A stretch of DNA of 64,000 nucleotides. Source: Xiphias gladius (taxonomy: Eukaryota > Chordata > Actinopteri > Istiophoriformes > Xiphiidae). How positions within the stretch are numbered: the first letter of the stretch is position 1; every line of letters begins with the position of its first letter. Shown piece by piece: positions 23,877 to 35,800 of the stretch. The position numbers and the translations under genes are program-made. Below the pieces are notes generated by a model, which had not been told where the DNA came from, searched no databases, and saw nothing but the letters and a program-made list of their open reading frames with translations. Where the stretch lies: NCBI RefSeq assembly GCF_016859285.1, contig NC_053405.1:252501-316500 (forward strand), read 5' to 3'.

Positions 23877-25504
23877 CAGTTAGGTGCATAAATATTTGGA
23901 CAGTGACACAATTTTCATAATTTTGGCTCTGTACATCATCACAGTGGATTTGAAACAAAGCCATCAAGATGTGATTGAGGTGTAGATTTTCAGCTTTAAT
24001 TCAAGGGATTTAACAAAAATATCACATTAACCCTTTAGGATTAACAGGCATTTTTATACATAGTCTCTCATTTTCAGAGGCTCAAAAGTAATTGGACAAA
24101 CCAACATAATTATAAATATCAGGATCATTTTCAATTCTTGGAATGAAGATCCTTTGCAGTCAATGACTGCCTGAAGTCTGGAACCCATGGACATCACCAA
24201 ATGCTGAGTTTCCTCCCTTGTGATACTTTGCCAGGCCTTTACTGCAGCCGCCTTCAGTTGCTGCTTGTTATGGGTCTTTCTGCCCTCAGTTTTGTCTTCA
24301 GTAAGTGAAAAACATGCTCAGTTGGGTTGATGTCAGGTGACTGCCTGTGCCCCTGAGGAATATTAAGTTTTTTGCCTTGAGAAGGTCTTTGGTTGCTTTT
24401 GCAGTATATTTAGGTCATTATCCATCTGTAATGTGAAGAACCGTCCTGTCACTTTACAGTATTAGGCTGAATCTGAGCAGATAGTATAGAACTATACACT
24501 TCAAAATTCATCCTGCTGCCTCTATCAGCAGTCACATCTTCATAAACACCAGTGACCCAGTTTCATTGGCAGCCATACGTGCCCATGCCATAACACTGCC
24601 TCCACCATGTTTGACAGATGATGTGGCTTTGGATCATGAGCCGTTTTTCCTTCTCCAGACTCTTCTCTTCCCATCATTCTGGGTCAAGTTAATCTTGGTT
24701 TCATCTGTCCAGAGAATCTCGTTCCAGGACTGAGTTTTTTGAGATGTTTTCTGGCAAAGTCTGATCTGGCCTTTGTTCTTGAGTGTTACCAGTGGTTTGC
24801 ACCTTGTGATAAATCCTCTGTACTTACATTCATGAAGAGGTCTCTTGATTTTAGACTTTAACAATGTTACACCTGTTCTTGACCTGTCTAGCTGTGGTGA
24901 AGGGTTTTTCTCCACCAAGGAAAGAATTCAGTGATCATCCCACTTTAGTTGTCATTCGTGGTCTTCCAGACCTTTCGGTGGAGCTGAGCTCACCAGTTCA
25001 TACCTTGTTTTCAAGAATGCACCAAATTGTTGATTTGGCCACTACCAAAGTTTCTGCTTATCAGACAGATGTCCGATAGGTTTGTTTTGTTTATTCAGCC
25101 TAACGACGGCCTCCTTCTTTTGCATCAACATCTCTTTGGACCGAATATTGAGAGTTCTCATGAACAGCCACCAAAAGCAAATTCAACACTTGGAATCAAC
25201 TCAGGACCTTTTATCTGCTTAATTTGTCATGAAATAACGAGGGAACAGGCCACACCTGGCAATAAAACTGACTGTCAGTCAGTTGTCCAATTACTTTTGA
25301 GCCTCTGAAAATGAGGGACTATGTGTAAAAATGGCTGTAATTCCTAAACGGTTAGTGTGATATTTTTGTTAAACCCCTTGAATTAGAGCTGAAAGTCTAC
25401 AATTCAGTCACATCCTGATGGCTTTGTTTCTAATCCAATGTGGTTTTGTAAAGAGGCAGAATTACGAAAAATGTCACTGTCCAAATACTTATTCACCTAA
25501 CCAT
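23877..25504 (-). mobile_element. Tc1/mariner-like transposon, family C
   Basis: The left terminus, CAGTTAGGTGCATAAATATT, follows TA. The right terminus is its inverse (ATACTTATTCACCTAACC). The extended termini share TTGGACAGTGACA and a further inner repeat (GTGATATTTTTGTTAAA). At about 1.63 kb it is full length for a Tc1 element. It codes on the minus strand. Confidence 0.85.
24300..25180 (-). pseudogene. Tc1-like transposase remnant (family C)
   Basis: The best piece, 24918-24634, includes NEILWTDETKINLTQNDGK, holding the first catalytic Asp and its usual neighbours, followed by VWRRKNG. Upstream text at 25060-24920 and downstream text at 24630-24300 belong to the same protein in other frames. 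No single frame is intact. Confidence 0.75.
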
Positions 25505-28500
25505 TTGTTTGTGCTGGCATTATTTCACTATATCATTTAAAACTTACCTGTGTGTGTTGGATTTTACCGGCGTTCAAAGACTTTAGGATCCGAGCCAAAC
25601 CTGTATCTTCTCTGACGCAGCTGGTCCTCGTATCTCATATTTAAACTCTCACTTCATTTACTTTTAGCTTATCACCAGTTTCATTTGTGACATCTAGATA
25701 CAGGAGGTAAAACATTTATTAATGTTTTATTAGATGTGATGTTTTTTTATTTGTTTTTTGTTACTATATTAATCGTGAAGTTGATGATTTTTTTTAACCC
25801 TGTTGCTCAGATATTTTAGATATTCAGCAACACTTACATCCAATTTTTAACATCTTTCTTTCAACATGTCTTTTACATCTGTTATCTGTTTTTATGCTGT
25901 TGTTATGTCATGTGCAAATAAAAAAATACACTAAACAATATCTACTCACGGCAACTACAGTCTGGTTAATGTAAGGAGAAGATTTGGTAAATAAACTGGT
26001 TAGAGTCATAACCCTTTTCAATTTTCATGAAATCTGCAATAACTTTCACAGGCAACGCTGCAGCCTGTGATCCAGAGTTTGTGTTTGTAATGTGATGTGA
26101 TTATAATCAGCTTCACTGTTACTGTTACTCTCAGTCTGACACATGAAATAAATATCAGAAAATTCTGAATTGTAAAAACTGAGGTGTTTATTGGATTGTG
26201 ATGGATTCAACTTTAAATTGTTATATGATTTTTGTTTGTGTCATATGTCATAGTTTTTATGGCAATTTATTAATCTCAACTTTTTTTTAGAAATATACAT
26301 TTTTGGCATTTATTTATATTTCTTTATATCTGTTTGAAATTTTTATCTGCTGTATACAAGAGTTTTCTCAGGTAATGACTGTTGATGTTGGAGGTCTTTA
26401 GAAACTTGCATCTTAAATATACAAATGGTGTTAAAGGGTTAACTTACTGCTAATGCTAACACAACATCTCCTAGTGCTGCTGCTTCACATTAAAACTCTT
26501 CAACTGGAAAAGCACTGGGGCTTTTATTGTGAAGCAGTCACAGGAAACACAGTGTATCCGTCACCGAGGCAAGCACTGACAGCAGTCGTCCCTCAAACGT
26601 CTCCAGTTGTGATGACTACTGATTGACTCCAATATCAAAACAACCTGAGTCTGTTTGGCTGCGCTGTAACAGACACATAAGCTGCTCAATCGCCATTTAC
26701 AGTCTTGTTGCCAAATCAACAAGACTGAAATCTGAAGGATTATAACATTCTAGACTATATTCATTTTTACACGTGACGTCTGTTGCTAACATACTTGTAA
26801 TGGCAGGATGCTTCCACAGGGTGGCACAGTGTGTGCAGATTACAGGCTGGAGAGAAGAAGAAGAAAAGTTGGCTGAGTACACCTGCAATATTTGGTTTTA
26901 ATCTGAGGACCTAGTAGGTAACATCAGACCAGGATCACAGATATCAGAACTTTTTATTGTTAAAAGCAGCTGATGCTCGATTAGAGAGGGAGAGAAATGT
27001 GTCAGGATTTATGAGCTGAATGCTTCATTAATATTCTACTTCTAAATAATGTTCGAGGCCTGAGGAATTTCATGTTGCTCTTCCCTGTTAACGACTTCAT
27101 CGTGCATGTGTCATGTGTATTTCTTAATGGTAAATAACAAAAGTTCCTGATGCGAATTCTCTGAACCACGGACGTCTCACTGTTGCGAAGGTGCAAACAA
27201 AACGAAAGCAGTACGAAGCAGAGCTAACAGGAAAGTCCTCCGGTCACCAAGACCATTCGGCCGAGCGGTGACCGACCCGCATCAGGAGATCTGAGAGGTC
27301 TCAGACGTCCTCCAGTTTGAGGACAGAAAATACCGGCTGAAGTCCCTCATGTGTGGGAGCCCTGGCGGACGACACTCTCACCTGAAGCAGGAGTTACAAA
27401 GGCCTTTGACAAACACTTTGTTGGTGTCAATAACAACGTCTAGCGGCTGAGTTTAACAAGCAACACCAAGAGGCCAGTCACTGACGTTATAACAGCTGGC
27501 ACGAACTGGCTGAAGACGGCAAACATGGGGATCTGCGTGAGATCAGACAGTAGTCGGCACAACTGATGCAGGCTTAACTGGGAGACTGGAGCTCAATTAT
27601 TCATCATGAAGAAGCCTCGGGGCGTCACCTCTGGTCAGTCCGCGCTCTGGTCCACAGTCGCATCACATCGTGCAGGACACAACAACATATGACCAAGGGC
27701 CTCTTCTCTCAGACCAGCCGATTTTCTCCTCTCGTCATCTCTTTTTTCTGCTGCTTCAGTTGGCCATCTTTGTAGTGTCATCACCGTGGCAACCGTCCAT
27801 CAGAAGATCAGTTCAGAACTGTTGATGAAGGACACGAAGCCATTTAAACCTGATGTGCGTCTTTCCGAGGACATCTCACCGGTTCATGCCTGACCCCTCT
27901 ATTAAAAACTAAACTTCAACTGAGAAACAAAAGCTGCTTTCATGATCTGGGGGGATGTAGTACAGCAGTCTGGAAGACCCCCCCACCCCCCCAACCACCA
28001 CCACCACCAAACAACCACATCCATGAGTTGTAACTGTGTGCAGCAGTAAAACACTTTAGGGGGAAGTTTAGATTTTGCTTGGTGTTTTATTGGTCTGACC
28101 GGTGATGTTTAGAGATTTAATTTGTGGCTGTGTGACATCAGTGAACTGAAGCTGCGCTTCATAGATGAAGTAGATTCACTCACCACTGAACTCTGACCCA
28201 CTGTCCTGCTGTTAGGGAACAGAGCTGGATGTTACTGTAACTGTGGTGGATTGGCTGATACAGCAGTCCAATTGTGTCTTTGTTGCACTGAATGCATCTT
28301 TCCACTCACCCTCCCCAAGCAATGCGCCGATCTAACTCAAACCATGTGGGTGTAGGTGTCTTGTCTTCTGGTGTGGATGACATGTTAGCAGCTGCACAAG
28401 TTGTTGTTGTCAGTTTTCTTTGATCATGTGAAACTGATGTTGAATTTAACCTGTTGTATTTTAAGCAGGACGTGTGATGTGATGGAGGTTATGAGGTTGG

Positions 28501-29053
28501 TCTGTGATGTTTGTCTGCAAAGAAAAAATACAAAATCAGGTACTTGTGTTCAGCACTGAGTCGACCCGTCTGTTGGGTCACTTTTATTTTCTCTTTTATA
28601 AAACCCAAAAGAAGCTGAAAGAGTTTTCCCACCAACCGAATCACTGAGAGAAACTCTGCAGCAGGAGTCAAATAAATACACTCTCAAGTTAATGCACTGG
28701 TTTATATGACGGAGCTTCAAAAGAGAGAGAGCGGGTCAATGATACAAATCTCGGGACTGCTAACGCTAACGCTAATGTTAATAGTAATGCTAATCAGACG
28801 CATCAGGTGACACAACCGGAGACATGAGGAGTACAAAAGTAAAAAAGCCTCAAGAAAATAGAAAAAAGTAATGACAGGTCTTACAAAGCAGATGAGAATG
28901 AAGCGACAGGGAACAGGAAGTGATGTCATGTTGTTAAAGGCGAGGTTTAGGGCAGTGGGTGGAGTTTAGTTCATGTAGTTTTTTGTTCTGGAAAGTCTCC
29001 GTTTTTATTATTATATTACTGTATTATATTGTAAAGCAGCACCCCCTGCAGGA
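25505..29053. other. Palm 3' flank and intergenic DNA
   Basis: Mostly AT-rich unique sequence. A frameshifted coding-like remnant lies at 27310-27560 (see findings). A C-rich run at 27978-28010 is simple sequence. No gene is supported. Confidence 0.45.
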
Positions 29054-29661
29054 TCACATAATACTGCAGCACTTACACGGCTGCTTCTCCTTCTTTATCT
29101 CCACCGCTCCTCCCTCCACCTCCCCCACCACCTCCCCCGCCGTATCCCCGTTACTGGCTGTTGCCGTCACAGGAGCTTTGGTGGTCGGTGGCGGGGCGGT
29201 GGAGGCAGGAGGAGGCGGTGCTGCCGTCTGGGCTCCGCTGCCGACCCCCTCCTTCCCTCCCCCTCCCGGTGATGTTTGGCCGTCAGTGTCGTCGATTAGC
29301 ACCAGCTCGGCCGTCACCGTCCCCTGCAGCCCCAGCACCTTCTTGGTCTCTGCCTCGTCCTCCACGCTCTGGTATCCCATGAACACCATGGTGACTGGGT
29401 TCTCGGCGCTGGCCTTGGCCACGGTCGGCTCGCCATGAGGTTTAGCCTCCAGCCCCGTGATCTCCACCGCGACCTGCGGCGGCGGCTCCGAACGTGGCGG
29501 CTCGGGCACGGCCTCCTCCTGGAACTCTGCTGTCGGGAGCGAGGTCACCGTGGCGACAGTCTGTGACATCATTGAAGCTTCGTCGGCTTTGTGGATGAGC
29601 TCATCGACCTCGGACGAGCTGAGCAGGTGGACGCCGTCTTCACCGTTCATCTCATGGACCA
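29054..29661 (-). CDS. palm: palm exon 9 (last)
   Basis: The acceptor CTCTCAG is at 29662. The 608-bp exon completes a Val codon from the exon before and ends CKCCSIM-TGA (29056-29054). It holds the HKAD and FMGYQ motifs and a variable Pro/Ala/Gly-rich linker before the CaaX box. A minus-strand AATAAA lies only about 45 bases past the stop (29009-29004). Confidence 0.93.
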
Positions 29662-32600
29662 CTGAGAGACAGAAGCAGGATTAGGATCAGAGTCCAGATC
29701 AGGACCCCTGGCTGCGACAGTTCAGTACTGATCTCCTGCTGAAGAACCAATAGCATCAGACTATCCTCCTGGTTCATTTTCAAACTAAACTTCAGTCTGA
29801 CAGCGGATCTGACCACAGCCAACAGCCATGATGACTGTGATTGGCTGAGGTCAGAGGTGTAACTACAGTGAGGTCACAGTGTACTGCAGTACACCTGTAC
29901 ATCACTGCAGCCAGGTGAGAAGTTGGACCACTGGATGTCACAAAGACGAGATTTACAGCAGGAAGAAAGTTGTTCTTTAAAGAAGGATCAGCCCTTTGGC
30001 CGGAGACGCCTGTCTACCTCCTCCTTTGAGTCTGTGCTGGACTCTGTGACCTGACAGTCACCTGACAGGTGAGCTTGTCTGATGTTTTGCCTTCATCAAG
30101 CTTCACTGTCAGAAACACGAGGAGGAGGACGAGGACAGCGCATGCATGTAGCGTGCTGGGCTGAGTCAGGTTTTACTTTAAGAGAAGTCATTCTGTGAAC
30201 AACTTTACTGCCACCACAGACAATCGCAACATTTATGGAAACTGCTCTCATGTCTGACGCTCGGCCGAAACTTTCCTGTCCCCTACGGGGCTCCATATTT
30301 GCAGCGGCAGGTGACTTCTCCTAAAGCCGGCTGTTTGTTTTGGTTTGGGTTTTTTTTACTTGCTGACATCACCTTTCTGCTCGTCCTCGTAAACTTTGAC
30401 CCCTTGCTGAGAGAGGTCAACAGGAAGTGTGGTGTTAGTGGACAGGACCCGGGTTTCCCCCGTCAGTTTGTCCCGTTCAACCTTAATCTCCACTGAGTAC
30501 ATCGCTGTGGGGGGGGGGGCGCACAGAGACAGACAAAGACAAAGAGGCCAACAGAGACACAAAGAGACAGACAGAGACAGACAGACAGTTACAGACAGAG
30601 ACAGGCAATTACAGACAGGGACAGACAGACAGGACCGACAGTCATTTACAGACAGTTGTTAGAGACAGACAACTGTTAAATGTAGAAAACTTCATTACAT
30701 AGACACTGAGGAAAAACATTAAGCTGAACTCTTCCTGCTGACGTCACCTTTTCCTTTCACCTGTACGTGCTCTGACCTCTGACCTTCTTACTGCTCCAGA
30801 GTTCAACTTGCCAAGTTCTGCCTACGACCACAACTTGACCGAACTGACAGCCGTACTGGGAGTTCCCAGTATAACTGGTTTTAACTACATATTCTGATTC
30901 GGTGACATCCACCTCTTGTGTCCCGTGTTCCCTCAGAATGTAAAAGTTAATGTTACATGTCTGCAGGAAGCAGTGGATCTACTTTATAACCCTCCAGGGG
31001 TCCGCTGCGGCAGCTGTCGGGACGTGGTGGAGATTTCCACATCACTAAATTGAAACGGCTGAACCATAATCTAGTTCTTAGGTAAAGGTTAGTTGTCCCT
31101 AAATATTGACAGCGACTGACTTCAGGTGAGTGAACCAATGGACAGAACAGACGTGTTAATGATGAGTAAAAGATATGAAGTATGGTTGTCGTGTCCGAAC
31201 TGACATTTGACTAAATGTCGTTTAACAGTGACGTAGACTGGAAAGTTAAAGAACATTAGAGGTAACAACCACTGAAGCCGAACGGAGCATCAACAAACTG
31301 ATTCATAAACGGTTTTGTGCATGAAGAGATGTTCAGGCTCAGAGTCTCTCAGATGTTCTGGATCTGTTCAGACCTGGACCTGGACCTGACTTCAAACTGT
31401 CACCATGCTCCATCTTTCTTTTCCTCTCTGACTCACCTCTCTTCACCTCCTCCGTCCCCTCTCTCGATTTGTTCATTCGAGGACTTTTGTGAACTTTGAC
31501 CTCTGCAAAGGCTCATAGGAAAAAAGGAGGTGGGCACAGAGACAGAGTAAAGCCTGAGGCTCAGATTGTGAGATCATCACAACACTTTACTGGTCTACTG
31601 TCATCACACTGTAATCTAATTACTGTAATCTGATTACGTTGTCATTTGAACAGTAATGTCATAGCTGTATTTTACTTAAATGTGACCACTGTAATCAAAT
31701 ATGTATAATCTAACTGCTGTAATATGACTACTGCAATCTGAGAGCTGTAAACGGACTGGTGTAATTTCAGCACTATAATCTGATTATCGCAGACTGATCA
31801 CTGATCTGATGACTGTAATGGGACTGATGTAATTTACCCCGTGTTATCCTACTATCTCATTACTATAATATTACTACTTTAATCTATCCAGAGACTATTT
31901 GCCCCTCTAGTAAAATCGGATTCCTGTAATCTGACTAGTGCCATGTGAGTACTGCGTTTTTTAATTTATGTAATCTAACAACTATAATCAAATTACTGTA
32001 ACTGGAATGCAAGAACCGTAATCTTGTTATTTTAATCCAACTACTGTAATCTGATTACCATAATCTGAGTACACTAACATGAATACTGCAATCTAATTGA
32101 TGTAATCCACCTACTATACTATAACAGTAATCTGGTTACTGTAATCTGATTACAGTTACAGAACAGAGTAGTCCACCTAGAGTCTCACCTTGGACTACCT
32201 GACCTGACGGCGCAGCTCTGTCCTGCTGACTGCTGCTGTGACCTTTGACCGCTACATCTGATCAGAGAGACACGGTGAGAGAGATGGTTTGTGGAAAACA
32301 ATGACACAAAACAGACAGAGAAGAAGAAGTTTACCTTGAACTGATCCTGATGACACCTGGAGGGAGAGAAACCGAGAGATCAAGTTCAACTTTACAGCAA
32401 AAGTCACTGTAGATCAACAGGAAACCGAGAGACTGAAACCTAAAACTACGATCAAAATAAATCAGACTAATCTGGTTACTGTAATCTGACTAAAACTACA
32501 GAGAAAAGTATCCAGACCAATGTAATCTGACCACTGCGATATGAGGCAGACAAAGAGACAAAGACACCAGTAAACCAAAAACTGTGTGTGCGTTCACACG

Positions 32601-32824
32601 TCTGTCTATGGTTGAGTGGACAAATGGTTTGAAATCATCATTGTGAGGACATTTTTGGCAAGTGGGGACGTTTTGGCCGGACCTCACAACTTCAAAGGGC
32701 TGTTTGAGGGTGAGGACTTGGTTTTAGGGTTCAGAGTAGAATCAGGTTAGGGTTTGTGTCAGTCTGCAGGAAACTCATGTAAATCTATTTAATGTCCCCA
32801 AAGGTGACCTAGAAGAACATTTGT

Positions 32825-32871
<47 letters not shown>

Positions 32872-35800
32872 AGTGTGAACTCACCGTGGTGTGTGTTATG
32901 GTCTGACACACAGCTCCAGTTTCTAGACTGACCAGCTCCTGCTCCAACCTGCAACACATACAACCACACACACACACACACACACACACAAAGTTTATTG
33001 TTTTGTTTATAAATGTATATTATGTTATCATTATTGTTATTATGATTATGTTTTTAATTTTTGAGTAGTTAATAATTATATAATTTGTAAATAATCAGAT
33101 GAACGTGTTGAGACCTGTTGACGGTCTCTTCAAGGCTCCTGGTTTTACATTAGACGGGATTAAATCAGATTAGATGAAGTATATCAGATTAGACCTGTTG
33201 ATGGTGTCCTCCAGGCTCCTGGTCTTGGCCTCATCCTGCTCCAGTTGTCTCTTGACTTCATCCTGTTCTAGTCCAGCAGAAGGAGCTCCATCCAGCAGCC
33301 AGCGCTCCCTCAGAGCCTTCGACTGAACACACACAAAACAGCCATGCTGCGTTCATCATTTAAAGAAGTCTTAAAAGGCTTAGATTTCTGTGTCACTAAT
33401 ATATTGTTATGGAAGTCCGTGGTTACCAATATCTAACTAGGATTTCCGCCTCGCTGTTTACGCCTCCACCAACCAATCAACTTGCAGTTTACATTCCCGT
33501 CTGTCCAGACTCATATATGCAGTGAAGACTTTGAAGGCATATAATAAAAGGTGTTCAGTGCATTTTGTTATAATTACCATATTAATTTTTGAGTTATGTT
33601 TAGCTGCCAAAAAGGTGTTATGTGAGGTCACAGTGACCTTTGACCTTTGACCACCAAATTCTGCTTGACTGTTGTCTTGTTTTGTAGACGGGTTTTTGAT
33701 GAACGATAGCGGCAAGTGCTGTGCTCCCTGACAAACACATTGCATTTCCTGTCACAGGTTCATAATAAAAGTCAACTTGTGTTTCACCAGTTAAAAGCTT
33801 TTGATGTGAAGCCGCTGCAGCAGGAAATGTTTGGTTTGCATTAGCGTTAACTTAATACAGCATTTTTTCTGGGAACGTCTCCGCAGACGCCCGGTTCGTA
33901 AAACTGCAAATATAAAAACATTGTAATACTTTCATCAGTGGCGACCGGCTCGGTCACCGTTGCTTTACCTCGTTCAGTGATGGATAATGACTAACAGACC
34001 TTTAGTTAAATGAACATCTCGGAGACTGACACTTTAAACATGTAGTATCAGTTATCAATAGCACTGAGGTCTTCATTCGGTCTCAGGTTAGCTTTTGTTT
34101 TTATTTTTATTCCAGTTGAGGATAGTTTTCTTTCTGTTGTTGTTCTTTACTTCAGTTCATGTAGCAGCTACACATCAGTTTTTTCTTCAGACCTTCACTG
34201 ACTCTGGATCAGCTCTGATATTAAAACCACAGCAGATGAGATCTGAAGCGGACATGTTCCCGTCTGAATGTGTCATTTGATCAGACGTGAACAGCTGTGT
34301 TACAAATACTCAGAGTTATTTTGAATCAGCGGCCGTGAGTCTGACAGCGAATGGAGTCGCAGCGTTTCAGACGTTCCTGTGTTCGAAACCGGCTGATCTG
34401 AGATCTGCTGCAGATATTTTTACTCTGCAGCTGTTCTCAGTCTGCAGCTTTGTACAGCTCAGGGTCACCACACCTCTGGATCTGCACTGTAAAAATATCT
34501 CTACGCTTCAAAAAATTACTCTCACTCGCTGGTTTTATTGTGGTTGGATTTAGCCTTAGTCTTTGCATGAAAGCTGCTGTACAAATAAAATGATTATTGT
34601 TATTAGTAGTCTGTGCTGATGCCAGTGCACTTGGTAAGTATTACTGATTATTATCATTGATGCAGTAATGTGGAACTACTGCAACACTGTGAGGTAGTTA
34701 AAACTATGTCAGTGCATCATATTTTATAAACTCTTCATATTTTTTTGTATTTAAAAAAATGTACCTGGAAAGCAAATAATAACAACACGTGTCAGGTACA
34801 TGCAGTGACGTAAAAAGAACAATGTTTCCCTCCGAAACGCGGAGGAGTACAAGTAAAAAGTTCCTCAAAACTGTACTGCAGTACAGTACTCGAGTATATG
34901 TACTTAGTTACTGTCTGTCAGTCTGGTACCGGTTCATTTTCTGTTCAGGTGTTTCTGTCTGTAGCTGTCTGTCTCACCTTCAGGTGCTGCAGAGCTCTCC
35001 TGTCATCCTCCAGCTGACGTTTCTTGTTCTCGATCTCTGTCTGCCACTTCCTCTTCTCCTGAGGCATGATGGGAAGCGTAGTCAGACACACAGAAACAGT
35101 TGACGCCTTTGTCATGTGGAAATTGGGAGGTTTATTCACTTCCATTCTAACTGACACTTCAGCTGCTTTCAGCTCTTACTCTTCGACCAGTCTCAGTGTT
35201 TAAATACCTCAGCCGCCTACAGGGATTTAACTTGAAACTAAAACTTTAATCCTTTCAGCAGTTACACTGTAACATGTCTGCGGACACTTCGAGTCCTTTC
35301 ACTGCTTCAGCTTTAACTAAAAATCCCCGGCAACATCTGACACACAAACATTTCAACCTGTTTTTACATCTGTAACTTTTCCGTGTAACTGAACATTATC
35401 TTCAGAAAACCTTTAGCTTTGATTCCTTTCGACTCCACTGGTCGAGTGTTTGGACTCTGTGTTTCACATCGTCAGTAAACAAACAATGGTTGATATCACA
35501 GCACACGTTAACATCACATCTTAATCGTACTTCACCTACTGTCTTCTACAGTGTGAAGACACGCAGCACACACGTACACAAAGTATTACTACTAATACTA
35601 CAGTTTCTGCTGAGGTCTGAGACAAGGCAGGATGATCGAGTTACATTGAGAAACACAGAGGACGAAGATAAGTGTGTGTGTGTGTGTGTGGATCAATACA
35701 TGCATTAGTGACAGAGCTGTGATACAGACCTCAGATCAGCTCAGAGAGGAGGAGGTTCAGGGTGTGTCTGGAGGTTTAAAATATCTGCTGCTGTCTGAGG

